From Nigrospora sphaerica (lineage: Eukaryota; Ascomycota; Sordariomycetes; Amphisphaeriales; Apiosporaceae): a DNA stretch of 64,000 bases. The stretch lies in contig JAGVVL010000002.1 in the NCBI GenBank assembly GCA_018287875.1, positions 5,642,001-5,706,000 of the forward strand. Direction: 5' to 3'. The translations under genes were made by a program, and so were the position numbers. Positions 34,301-45,639 of the stretch are shown piece after piece (positions within the stretch are counted from its first letter, which is position 1; each line of letters begins with the position of its first letter). Below the pieces are notes generated by a model. That model was not told the DNA's origin and made no database searches. It saw only the letters and a program-made list of their open reading frames with translations.

Positions 34301-37194
34301 GCGCCGCAGTGGGCGTCGGACGTGAATGATTACAAGATACCAATTTTTTCTTCACCATGACGTCTCGCCCATGCATGACCAACTACTAGTGTGAGAGGAG
34401 AAGGTCGATTCTCCTCTTGGTGCCTTCTAGACCCGTCTCTCTCGTAAACAGGGTGGGCTCGAAGAAACGGCCCCCTCGCTTGCCCGCTTGGGGCTCTGCT
34501 ACCGCCGCCCCCCTTCCCGTCTTGGGGCCCGTCATCCCGCAATCCCGCGTCTCACCACGCCGCCCGCCCGCTTGCCTATGCCCGCCTCCGTGCAGGGGCT
34601 GCGCTGCGAGCCGGAGCGGGCCCAGGAGCACGATGGGTGTTGGCAATGGCTGACGGCCCTCGCTGGCTCCCGGGCCACCTACTCCCACCCAAAGCGATGC
34701 ACACATGTCCGGCGTCAGACCAGTGACGCGTACCAAAAGCCGGGCTTCCGTTTTCCGGGTTCAGACAGATACGAGCGGCCAGGGGCGGGAGGGAGGAAAG
34801 AGCGACGGTGGCATGCCTCGTTTCCTCGCTACCTGAGTTACGGACCCCTACGAGCTGAAGATCTGGTCGCCGGAGACGCTGGACATCGATACCTGGGCGC
34901 ATCCCCGGGGGGGGGGTTGGCTGGCCCGAACCCTAGGTAGCTGAATATCCAGTTCCATGTACGGCATGCACATAGCAGCGTGGTATTTGCCCGCTCCTTT
35001 ACGAGCCGCAAAACGCCCGGGGGGTGTGTGTAGGTGTGGGTGGTGGTAGTGGTGGTGCAGGCGCACGTCCAAAATTGCTTGCTGCAGCCGCAGTTACGAC
35101 CGGGAGTTTATAGACATTACTCCACCCGTCGAGGTAGCAGCAGCAGCAGATAGTAAGGCGTTACTAGGTACATACATAACTTGCCCATGTGCCACGGACC
35201 GACAGGGCTCAGTTTTCCCGCCCTCTTTTCTCCGTGCTGCAGTCCCTATTTACCGACCCTTGATTCGTAAAAGACGACATCGTGTGGTGTGCCATTAGAA
35301 AGACAAAGAGACAGAAAAGCCCTTATCTTCATCTCGGCCTGTCCCCGGCGATCCAAAGCAAGCCCTGGTCGCGCAGCTTTTTTCTCTTACGCCTTTTCGT
35401 CTCGACCTGCATACCAACCGAGCTACGACGCATCGACAGGGCCGCTGTTGCTCGCACCACCACCGCACCCGATGCCACTGCAAAAAAACAATTGGTCGGT
35501 GCCTTCCCCTGCCTTTCTTCTTCCCTCCCAGGGCGGTCAGCCGGGTACATCGGCATCGTCGGTGCTGTCCGTCCCTTCGGGCGCGTCCCGCCGGGCCCTT
35601 TCCGACGAGGCGTCGAGTTGCCCGCGGCGCGGACGATGCCGCCGTGGGAGCCAGGCCGCCACCCCGTGCGTCTGCAGCATTGCCCCGTCCCGGGACGCTC
35701 TCTCGCGCAGAGCCGCTTTCCCCATCCCCTTTCCCCATCACACACAAAGGCATGTTTGCCCCGACTATCCCCGTGAATGCTCATCCCCTAGCAGTACGCT
35801 TCCGGGGGGCTAGAACCAGGCTTGTGTGTGGGATGGCTCCGGTTGTGCAAGAGTGAGCACGTGGTGCGAATATGGGCGTGAGTGCGTCGTGTTAGTGAGT
35901 CTGTGCGTGGGTCCCCCGTATCGTCGGTAGGGCTCATTTCAGTCGACCTTTTTCTCTTGGGGGACTGGGCGCCCCTCTGTCTCTCTGTCCCTCCCCGACC
36001 GTGCCTACGATTTGGGAAAGGAGCGAACGCCGTGGGCCAATCGTTCGTCAGCCCTGCCGGCGTCAACCCCCCAATGGCCCCCCCCGGCAGCGGTGCTGTA
36101 CATGGACTATGTAATGTACGTCAACAGGGGGAGGGGGATATGGGGGCCCTGATGGCATATCCATCCCCCGAGCCTCTCTCCAATGGGCTGGGGGTCCATC
36201 ACTGATCCCCCTGGATGGATGCGGTTGGGCGGAGACAGCTTGTCTAGCTGTATTAGTGCCACCCCCCCCCCGTCCCCATCGGGGAAACAACGGCACCCGC
36301 AAAAGCCAACAACCCGCAGCAGCAGTAATAACGCGAAAGCCCGAAACCGCATTAGCAGCGGACGGAAATGCGACGGAACGTGGCATCGGAAGCAGCCAAG
36401 AAGTTCAGCGACGCATACGTACGAGTCAAGTACCGAGAAGCCAACGACAGGGCTTGGCACATAGGGAATCGAGAGGAACACCCTCATCCCGCTGGGCCGC
36501 CCCGACGTCGGACGGGCTCAGGCAAAACCCGCTGGATGCGTGTAAGTCATCGTGGCATCACGATGATTGCTTGGTTTCTCCCCCTCCACCTCTTATCAGT
36601 ATCCCTCCTGGCGCCCTGGCCCGTGCTACAAGGCAACCGGGACGCCTGGTCCCAAGACGCAACAAGCCCATCAGCACTGGTGAGCCGAACCAACCAACGT
36701 TGATGCCGGAAGAAAGCTAAGAGAGATATCGCGCGTCCCGGCTCCAGCGTGCCCTTTTACCCCCCCCCTTGCCGCTACAGTTGAGGCTGCTGCAGAGGTT
36801 GGCTATCCATGCCGTGTAATCACGCCGGTGTCCGAAAGAAAACTGCGTCCGTAAGGACCCACGGCTGAGACGGCCTCTCTGCGTGGGTCTCTCCTGTCGC
36901 CCGGCCAAATATGGGGGGGTGGGCAGGTTGCGGGAAGTTCAAGCTGCATACGTACACGCCGACCCTAGCTGCTTACCGTCTGCCGGCCATGGCAGTCCAG
37001 AGGAAGTGCAGGGGTTCCTGTGTGGCTGGGACTTCAGGATCCCATAGATGCACGCCCCTCGCGTAAGGGCGTTGAAAGGGGGGAAGAGGGGGAGAGGGCT
37101 TTTTGCCTGCCCGGCCGACCATCGATCGACGCCTGCGTGTAGCTGTTCCGGGAGCCCGCGACCCGGCAGGCAAGCAGGTGCCGGAAAGCGAGGA

Positions 37195-37243
37195 GGCGGC
37201 GGCGGCGGCGGCGGCCATTGTTACTGCTGCTGCTGCTGCTGCT
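37195..37243. repeat. (GGC)n and (CTG)n trinucleotide repeats
   Basis: A GGC block at 37195-37215 is followed nine bases later by a CTG block at 37224-37243. No coding context is credible. Confidence 0.85.
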
Positions 37244-37333
37244 CCTTTCGGATCGACGGTCTCCAGACCAGCCGAGCCGAGAAACTGCCCACGTGAGGCT
37301 CCTCCTCCCCGGAGGGGTTTAGCCAGCTAGTCA

Positions 37334-37358
37334 GTCTCTCTCTCTCTCTCTCTCTCCG
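37334..37358. repeat. (CT)n microsatellite
   Basis: About 12 CT units, similar to the tract at 1523-1547. Confidence 0.9.
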
Positions 37359-38346
37359 CTCACCCGGACGGGGGGCCATACGCACAGGGAGGGCCGTGGT
37401 GTGCCTCGTCCGGGGCCAGGATGGCGTGAGCTGAAGGGGGAAAAAGAAGTTCGCAAGCGAGGTTGCAGGTGGCTGGTACTGACCGGCTTCCTGACCCCAC
37501 GTGCTGTCAGCTACGGCCCTTTGGGACCCTCCTCCCCTGGGGACGGCAGTGCGCGGATCGCCCCTGTCGGCCCCCTTACTCCTCTCCTCCTCCCCCCCTT
37601 CTCCTTTGTGCAGTAACCTACACAGTAATGCACCCAAGTGGACTTGCCTGTTGGACTTCCCGCCCACGCCCCGGAGCTTGGCGTCCGCGCTGACAGGAAC
37701 TAGTGGGCAATAGCCCGGAGGTAGACGCGACGGGGAGCGCGGCCGTCAGCGGTCCGGGTGGATCAGTGGAGGATGGGCTGTGTGCCAGCGACGGTAATGT
37801 GCCCGTGGCGGCTGCTGATCGGTTGCGTGGGGGGGGGGGCCAAGGATTGTCAGGCAAACAGCCCCATCCGCCAGCATGATGTTATGTAGCCGCAATAGCA
37901 TCGACGTCCGTGTATGGATGTGGTTACTTGTCCAGCTTACTGGGGTTGCAATCGGCCCTCGCTACACCCATCATATGACAATGCTGACCATCCACAGTTG
38001 CCAAATCCGTCGGTCCGCTCCTCGCAACGTCGTATGCCTCAGTAACGAGCTGGGCACCCAGCCCCAAAAGGGTATCTAATAAATAGTGGTACAGAATATT
38101 CACCTCCTCTTCCCCGAAGCTCCAATCCATCCTGCAGTAAAAAAGGCCCACGTACCAGTCGTCAAACTCCCTACGCCCCGTCTTCGTTACATTAGCCTCT
38201 TGGATATTACCACCCCTTGGTCTCGTGCTCCCCTGCCTGGGGTTTCGTGGCCTCTGCCTGATTATCAGATCATGCGCCAGTGCAGATCTCCACCTTGATA
38301 CAAGTGCCTTTCCCCAAAAGCGGTAGTGGGCAGAAGCCCAGAGGCT

Positions 38347-40301
38347 CTAGTACAACGTCAAAAAGACGGCAGCGATGCTCGACTTGTCGTACTTTGCGTA
38401 TTTGCCCTTGCCCTTGTCGATCTCGTGGTACCGGTCCCAGAAGCGGTTGTACAAGGGTTCCAGCATCTGCTGGACGTCCTTGGCGAACATCTGGCGGACC
38501 TCGCGCTCCATGTTGTACGTTTTGTGCTTGCTGACCAGCTCGTCAAAGCCCGTGTTGAACGCCGTAAATTTACCCTTGATGGCTTCCTTATCCTTGCTGC
38601 TAAGCCCCTTGAGGACGAAGGCCGACTCGGTGGCGCCCGACTGGGGGCGTTGCGCCTTGTTGGTGTGGATGACATCGAACAGGTGCATCGAGAGATCCTT
38701 GCAGGTGTCCGTGTACAGTGCCGTGGCCTTCTTACGCCAGCTATCCAAAACACCCAGTCGGCCCTCCAACAGAGGTGCCAGCTCCGACTCCCGGACCATG
38801 CGCTCGATGATGGTTACGCTGTTGGCGAGGAAGACGCCCATGATCGACTTGCCCTTGAGCAGCACTCGGGCCTTCTGGTCCAAGGCTGTGAGCAACGCGT
38901 CAATGGTATCCGCGCAGTAATGTGCGAAGAGTTCGTTCCCATCAGCGGTAATATCGAACGATGCGAGACTCGGCACCGCGTCGGTACTACGGTTCGTCGA
39001 CGACAGAGATTTCCAGCCCCCGTCGCCCAGCGAGATCATAATACTGGATATCGGCCGCAGGAATTCGACCATGGCCTGGAGGCGCTGCATGGTTTCCGAG
39101 ACGATGGGCACCGGCGCACCGTCTCCTGGGATGGTCTGTAGCGCGCCCACGTTCCGCTTCGTGTTCTCGAGGAGCTCGGTAAGGGATAGCTTGGCCGTCT
39201 CGCGTACGGGCTTCAAAGCAGCCGCCAGTGTGGCCTTGAGCTCGCCTGTCCGCTCTTCCACCTTGGACGTCAAGCTGGACATGATCTCTGTAATCTCGTA
39301 GGCCAGAAAGCAGTCCGTGCTCAAGTGAGTCTTGATGTGGTTGTTGAGTTCCCGCAGGGTGCGCGCCAGCTCCGCCAGCGGGATCTGGCATGACAGCTGC
39401 AGCACCGTGGCCCAATCCTGGCGCAGGAAAATGCTGCAAATGTTGTCGTACTCGGCAAGAATCATGCCTTCCAGTGCCTGCGCGTACATGCCGATACCGT
39501 TCGTACCGGATTTGTAAATGGCATCCGAGCTCTTCTTCTTTGCCGTGTTGACGCTGGCATAAGCCAGGTTCACCAAGGTCTGTTGCAGGTACTGGCCCCG
39601 TATCTCGGAATAGATCTTGACCAAGGGGTTCTCGCCCGTGTTGGCACTCCCGGCGACGTACGAGTTGACGAGGCTCAGCCGTGAGATTTTGTCCTGCGAT
39701 ATGGTGGGGAACGGTTTGTTCTTTGTGATGTAGTTCAGAGGTTCCAGAGAGCGTGGCGTTTCTTCGCGCAGCAGGCGGTCGAAATGGCTCTCGAGCTGGT
39801 TGTTTCCGGTCTTGATGATGCGCTGCAAGTCGGTCATGGTCTGCTGGTTCGCTCGGAGGTTCGATGTCTGCATCTCGGACAGGGCTTTGCTCAGTCGTTG
39901 AATCGAGTTCAAGTAGGTCGACAGGCCCGCCTTCTCCGGGCCTTGGCGGATTATCTGTTCTTCGTCATTCTTGGAGTCGGCAGGTTGGCGGAGGCGCTCG
40001 ATGGCGGATATGACGGCCTCGATGTCTGGAACGTCATCAGCGCGCGCGTTCGGACAAGCGAGGGGGCATCGCAGGGTGCGGGCGACTCACTGTTTCCCAG
40101 CAGCTGAAGCTTCTTGGTCTCGCCATTGAGGGGACCTGATACCTCGCGGACGCTCTTTCCGGTGGCTTCCAGACGACCCAGGCAGGATTGGATCTTCTTT
40201 GTCAATTGCGCCGTCTTCTCCAGGCGGGAGTTGAGGACATCGACCTCGGCGCGGGCCTCCTCGTCGGCCGCGTGACGGCTCGTCGCCAGCCCGACGGCCA
40301 T
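38347..40301 (-). CDS. EXO70: Exocyst complex subunit EXO70
   Basis: Two exons, 40301-40091 and 40025-38347; 1,890 bases, 629 residues, in frame, with a 65-base GT-AG intron. The N-terminus is a coiled coil (EEARAEVDVLNSRLEKTAQL) followed by helical rods. The C-terminal half carries the Exo70 domain, with the characteristic end region: FTAFNTGFDEL, then MFAKDVQQMLEPLYNRFWDRY and a lysine-rich tail (KGKGKYAKYDK). In yeast the C-terminal basic patch binds PI(4,5)P2 and Rho3/Cdc42, tethering secretory vesicles to the plasma membrane at growth sites; for a filamentous fungus that means the hyphal tip. Length matches the family (about 620-660). The start ATG at 40301 is the first in frame. Confidence 0.93.
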
Positions 40302-41247
40302 GGTTCCGGCGAGCGACTCGGCTGGCTAGGGAGCAAGCGGATAAAACGGACGGACAGTGGGTGGGGTTGCGATCCGGCGGCACTGGTAGTCAAAGTGGTG
40401 TTGGAGGAGGCCGGTGTGACTGCTTCCGGGGGAGCGTATGCGCCGTGTACGTATGCACGCCCACGTGTCTCGGGAGTACGTGTCGCCGTGTGTCGCGCCG
40501 GTTGGAATGGGCATAAGGGGGGAACCGGGAAGGGGCGGTGGATGATGGAGCACAATCAGAGGTAGGGGTCAGAGGTGGAGGTGGTAGGTAATGAATTGAA
40601 GGATGAGGATGGATCACCTGCTGCAGTCAGCATTGGACATGGACGGTACCGGGCTACATTGGGCGCCGCTCCACAGCGCTCGCATCGCCTTTGGTACTAC
40701 AACTACGTTTCGTACCTAAGTATATGCGATTAGATGCTTTCACCAGCATCTGCCTAGTGTCTGTCCAACGTAACCACCGCGTAGGTTTCCCTAGATTGCT
40801 CGGGGCAGATTGCAATCGTGAAGATGTGGGTCTTGTGCATGGGAAGTAGGGGTCGGTTTTTTAATCGTTGGTTTAACCTACCGAAGCGCACGGAGCAAGC
40901 GCCCCCGGAGAGCGCCCGCACGGCCCTCATTACCAGATTCTCGGGAGCGGCCGTCAGTCCGTCGCATGCAGACACCCACCGACTACGACCTTGGGGACGG
41001 GCCGGGCTGCTCGGTAAAGTAGTAGTGGGCTGGGGAGTCTCGGGGTTTGGGTATCTGGCAGTTGCGTGGCCGCCCTTCCGAGGAATCCCTTCTGTCATAC
41101 ATTGCTTGTGTAAATTGAGTTGCTATCTACAAGGCCCAGCGACTGGGAGAGTCCCGGAGTACCTCCAAACCACCCGACACAGGGCTCGCTACGCTCCTTC
41201 CCAGTCCTAGGTACCTTCCTACTATACACGGTTCTCTCCTCCAACGG
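40302..41247. other. Spacer: EXO70 upstream region and aminotransferase 3' flank; no gene seen
   Basis: Both flanking genes read on the minus strand. The EXO70-proximal part should hold its promoter. Nothing coding is supported. Confidence 0.5.
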
Positions 41248-42826
41248 TCAAATAGCCTTCGCGTCAAAGTAATCGCTTACCAGCCTCTCGAGTCTCTGCA
41301 CTATATCTTCCACGTCGGCCGCATTGATGGTGTACGGTGGAGAGACTATGACGTGGTCTCCGTTTATGCCGTCAGCCGTGCCCGTACCCGGATAGACAGC
41401 AATGCCGTAGGGCTTGGTGAGGCCCATCTCGGCTATTTCCGTGGCCACGTTGGCTTGGACAGGGAACGACTCCTTGGTCGCCTTGTTGGCGACAAACTCG
41501 ACGCCCCAGAAGAGCCCGCGGCCACGTATGTTGCCCACGTTGGGGTGGCCGGCCAGCCGTTGCGTCAGCCTGTCCGACAACAGCTCGCCCATCTTCGCCA
41601 CGTTCTCCACGAGCTTTTCTTCCCGGACGATCTTCTGGACCTCAAGAGCGGCCGCACAGGCGATGGGGTGCCCCTGGTACGTATGACCGTGGACGAAGGC
41701 CCTGGAGGCAACATCGAGTTAGCCGGTGCCCAAGCGCAGAAGAAGGAAAAAAAAAGGACAAACCCCCAACGGAGCTTACTTACCCACTGCCCTGAGCGAA
41801 GGCATCAATAACGCGATGGTTGACCAGAACGCCGGCTATCGGTTGATAACCGCCTCCAAGACACTTGCCCATCGTCTGGATATCAGGGACAACTCCTTCT
41901 TGCTCCCAAGCATGCAGGGTGCCGGTGCGGCCCATGCCACACATGACCTCGTCCAGTATCAGGAGAGCGCCGTACTTGTCGCATACGGAGCGCACCGCTT
42001 GGAGATAGCCGGCCACCGCAGGCACGCAGCCCAAAGCCTGGGAGGAGGAGTGAGACCGTTAGTATGCACCTCGGCATCCCGGCGACAGATGACGACGGTT
42101 TACTTACTGCCCCCACGACGGGCTCGGCCACAAAGGCGCAGACGGTCTCCGGTCCGACCCGCTGAAACTCGCCATCCAGCTCTTCCATCAGCCGGGCTAC
42201 GTATGACTCGTTGCTTTCGTCGGCGCCGGCATCGCGGTACGGGAAACACCGCGACACGTGCGAGATGTTCTTGGAGAGCATGGGCTCGAACTTGGCGCGC
42301 CGCCCAACATGGCCACCCATGGACAAGGCCCCCAGCGTCGTGCCGTGGTATGAGAGGTTTCGGGCAATGAAGTTGGCCCTGCGGGGCTCTGGTTGGCTTT
42401 TCTCCAGGAAGTACTGCCTTGCCAGCTTCATGGCCGCTTCCATCGCCTCGGAGCCTTTCATGACGCGTCAGTTCGTCGGCCGGGTTGGGTTCGAGGAAAC
42501 CAGTATGGTCACATACCCGAACACACAATGTAGGCGCGCGACATGTGCCCATGCGTGGAACGCACGAGTTCTTCGCAGAGTCGCTCGCAGACGTCGGTGG
42601 TGTAGAAGAAGGTCGAGCAATAGGCCGCTTTGTTGAGCTGCGCCACCATGGCCTCCCGCACCCGTTCATCGCCGTGGCCGATGCAGGCTACCGAGGCACC
42701 GCCCGAAGCGTCGATGATGCTATGCCCATCCTGCATCTCCACACGGATCCCCTTGGCCTTAGCCAGGTTGAGGAACGTGTGTCCCAGGTGCCGGGAAAGC
42801 ACGGCGGAAGCTGGAGGTTGGCCCAT
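41248..42826 (-). CDS. Class-III pyridoxal-phosphate-dependent aminotransferase
   Basis: Four exons: 42826-42517, 42454-42108, 42037-41784, 41701-41248; 1,365 bases, 454 residues, in frame, GT-AG junctions. Family signatures: SGSEAMEAAMK in the cofactor phosphate region, NLSYHGTTLGALS, the cofactor-ring aspartate in LLILDEVMCGMGRTG (Asp248), and the Schiff-base lysine in MGKCLGGGYQPIAG (Lys277), then FVHGHTYQGHPIACAA. These enzymes move amino groups between omega-amino donors (beta-alanine, GABA, ornithine, diamines) and a keto acid. The donor here cannot be read from sequence. There is no obvious mitochondrial leader, so it is probably cytosolic. Length is normal for the class (430-460). Confidence 0.92.
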
Positions 42827-43477
42827 GATGCTATGCAGTGACGGTACTTTGGCCTAGAGTCGAGGGTGGGAACCCACGAAAAGAAACCAAACGAGATTTA
42901 TAGGCTGCTCTAAGCCCACCCGGTTCCGGCAAGACCCTTGAGCCGAAGAGCCCCCTCTCGCAGGGGGTGCGAGAAGGTCGTCACACTCCGGTATGTTACC
43001 CCACTGATGGGGATGCCTAAGTAAGTATTCCTGATACCTAGTCTGGCCTGGCTGTCCAAAATACGCACAGGGCCAACTCGGCGAGGCGTATTATCTCTCA
43101 GTGCCGATCTGCGAGTGCGCTTTGGCTGCTGCTTGCCGCCGAAAGCGCCACTTCGCCTGGGAGGCATCGGATGTTCGTTATCGGGGGGCCCTTCGCCCCG
43201 CTCGCCAGCCGACCTGACGGAGAACGCTCCGAAGACGGCGACGTCGGGGCTGGCAAGTCCCGCTCGATATCGTGGGTGCAAGCGGCCCTGCTCACCACCA
43301 CCTCGTCCCACTCTTACCAGGGAGCCGGACGAATCAAACGGCACCCTCCCGATGATTTTCGGCATGCCGAAATTCGGGTAGGCGATTGTGGCCCAGCCGA
43401 TTGCCTGCCCGAGCCCGGCAAGGTCGCGTTGAAGAAAGTCTCAGCCTTGGCCAGCGCAGATACTTACCTGATCAAAC
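42827..43477. other. Aminotransferase upstream region; no gene supported
   Basis: Contains the aminotransferase promoter and possibly further 3' sequence of the hypothetical gene at 43478. A 150-codon minus-strand frame lies at 42910-43365, but its codon choice and composition give no support. Confidence 0.45.
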
Positions 43478-43969
43478 CTAGTTCTCACGCCTCAGTGGGT
43501 CGGCAATCCTGACCGCCTTGGGGGCATTGTTGTCCTCGGATAGCATGTACTGTATAGGCAGCAGGACGTTGGCCCGAATCCTGGCGGATGACTGCGTCTC
43601 GGCAGTCACTCTGGCGGATTTCGGGGAACCTTGATCCTGTGATTGGCCCGACCGGCCCCCTTCCGGCGAAACATGCCCCGCATCTCGAACCTCTCCGCAC
43701 GTAGTATCGGCCACTCTGGCGGCGGGCTCAGGGCCCATGCCTTGGCTCGATTCTCCCTTTGTCTGTGGGCAAACGGTCAGCCCTCAATGATGGTCCGAAC
43801 CATGTACGGAGCGGGCCGCTCCTTAAGGAAGGGCTATTGTCACTTGGAAGATTTGCGGAGCAGCTGTTATCACTCGGAAGGCTTGTGCCCTGACGGCGTC
43901 GTCATCCACAGTCCATAGAGACCGCCGGAGCCGGAAGCTCCCGGGCCATGTGTTTCTCACGATCGGCAT
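43478..43969 (-). CDS. Hypothetical small gene, two exons, function unknown
   Basis: An ATG at 43969 reads 42 codons to a GTGACA donor (exon 43969-43844). An 81-base intron follows, with a CTGAC branch-like site and a CCCACAG acceptor. The second exon (43762-43478) reads to TAG; the total is 136 residues, in frame. Segments such as VDDDAVRAQAFRVITAAPQI and LLPIQYMLSEDNNAPKAVRI look protein-like rather than random, but I recognise no family. The middle is Gly/Ser/Gln-rich and probably unstructured. Near the end, a GTGAGA within the last codons could be another donor, so the gene may continue to the left. Low-confidence model. Confidence 0.35.
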
Positions 43970-44916
43970 GGCCAGCTCGTCCCCACCCTTTCCTACTTCA
44001 GCAAAGATGCAGTTATACCCGACGGGACCGCTATCTACACATTACCAAACTGCGGTACCTAAAGTTTCTCCACTCGCCTGCCTTGATAAGCTGGCTCTTG
44101 CAACACTGGCTTGGAGAACGTACTGCTCACACCAGTACGCCGCCTACTCGGCTGACATTGTTTCTAGCCCTCAGTCCAACTCAATGCCGTCTTTCCGGGG
44201 TGCATGTCCGCTCCCCGCGTTAGCGTTGCGACTCCGGTGACTAACATAGCCGTTGGGTAAGTGAGGCTGTGGGCGGGCTCGTGGTCATCGGGCCGAGGCC
44301 GATAAACGAGGACGGGAATGGCAGGGATCTCGTGGCCTGGAAGCTGCTATCAGTTACTTTTGATTAGACGCGCTCGCCGATTCTGCTCGGACTACGTGCT
44401 AGCTCACGGTGTTTCATCTTTATAATCGCCCATTTTCAAAGTGCCAGGTCTCCCAGTCCTGCGAACCACCCTTTCGAAAATAGGTACTTACTGCTGCTTG
44501 AGGAGGTACATGGCCAAAATGACAGGTAATAGCCTGCTGCGAGCGTAGATGTTCATGCCTGATCCCAAGGGCGGCCGCGTCAAGGTTAACCTCGACGCAA
44601 TAGGGCGCCCGACTTGTTGACATGTCGATGTTTACGTGTCAGAGAATGGTGATGTGTACGTATGTGAGTCTTGAGGAGAGAAGTAAGCAAGGCAGCACAT
44701 GCTTCGATGGCGATTGCGGGAGAACTGCTGCTCCATCTCTCTACAGTTCTCTTCAACTTACAACGCTCGAGTTTCCCGCCTCCCCCTTCATAGTTGAAGA
44801 TTCCGCCTCTCAGGCCCCGATGCTCCGGCCCTTATGCCCACGACGCCCGAAAGGCCCTCTGCATTTCCAGGGGGGCCACCAGTAGACGCACGCTGATGGG
44901 ATGCTTCACCTGTATC
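43970..44916. other. Spacer; no gene seen
   Basis: Lies between two unrecognised minus-strand genes. Short frames only. Confidence 0.45.
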
Positions 44917-45372
44917 TCAAAAAAGGTCCACAGGGTCGCCGCCCTGGGGCGCCACGGCCTCGCCGGCCAGCTGGTCCTTGAGCGCCTCGTACAGAGTGGT
45001 GCTAAGCGCGTAGAAGTCGTCGCCCGCCGGGCCCTTGGCGCCCTCGGGCTCCGTGCCGAGGACGATGAGGATATACGACGTCTCCTTAACGCGCCCATGC
45101 CGAGCAGCCCGCGCGTTCTTCTCGCCGTACAGCTGCTTCGCGCGCTCGGCGACCTCGGGCCGAATCCGGCGAGAGCGCGGCATGTCGCCCGCGTGCTTGA
45201 CGCGCCGTAGGCTGGGCCCGAGGATGTTCATGGTACCGGCGGCTGTCTGCGCTCTAACCATAAGCGTGATCGAAGGCTTTCGGTGGACTTTTGCTTCGGT
45301 TGCTTTGAACAGCCGAGTTGTATACGCCGGAAAGTGGTTGACGCAGTGTTTTGAGGGGGAAAGTTTTGACAT
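44917..45372 (-). CDS. Hypothetical protein, unrecognised family
   Basis: Single frame of 151 residues from ATG 45372 to TGA; an internal ATG at 45231 would give 104 residues. From that ATG onward nearly every codon ends in G or C, like the recognised genes here, whereas the first 47 codons do not; this makes the shorter form plausible. The core is basic (PRSRRIRPEVAERAKQLYG), then has a hydrophobic strand (ETSYILIVLG) and an acidic, helical C-terminus (DDFYALSTTLYEALKDQL). No signal peptide or membrane segment. It sits at the edge of an AT-richer stretch. The antisense strand is also open for about 130 codons but lacks a good start. Function not assigned. Confidence 0.5.
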   Translation of the reverse strand: MSKLSPSKHCVNHFPAYTTRLFKATEAKVHRKPSITLMVRAQTAAGTMNILGPSLRRVKHAGDMPRSRRIRPEVAERAKQLYGEKNARAARHGRVKETSYILIVLGTEPEGAKGPAGDDFYALSTTLYEALKDQLAGEAVAPQGGDPVDLF

Positions 45373-45616
45373 GGTCGTGATGACAATTTCGTAATGTATT
45401 GGATGGCACTCGGTTTTTCCAGGGGCGGACGGAATCGCCTAAATCCCTTGTATACATAAACGTAATTACCGACGAGGAAATTCTAGAACTTCAAGGCTGC
45501 TAGTGGATTTGCAGAGCTTCTTTCAGGAGACCACGAATGTCTCGACCCTTTGTGAGGGAACTAAATCAGTCCGCATAACAAAGAATGGAAGAACCCTCGG
45601 CAAAGACTAAGCGTTC

Positions 45617-45639
45617 CTTTGGCATCAGTCATGCCAAAG
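45617..45639. repeat. Perfect 9-base inverted repeat (hairpin)
   Basis: CTTTGGCAT, five-base loop, ATGCCAAAG. Related TTCCTTTG strings recur at about 45663 and 45803. It may be part of a decayed small inverted-repeat element or simply chance. Confidence 0.6.

Larger units (their letters stand above)
33075..38346. other. Non-coding stretch with simple repeats; no gene recognised
   Basis: About 5.3 kb. The first few hundred bases are probably the 3' end of the microprotein transcript. Beyond them are simple repeats (poly-T, GGC/CTG, CT) and frames open on both strands at once without recognisable content. Confidence 0.45.
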
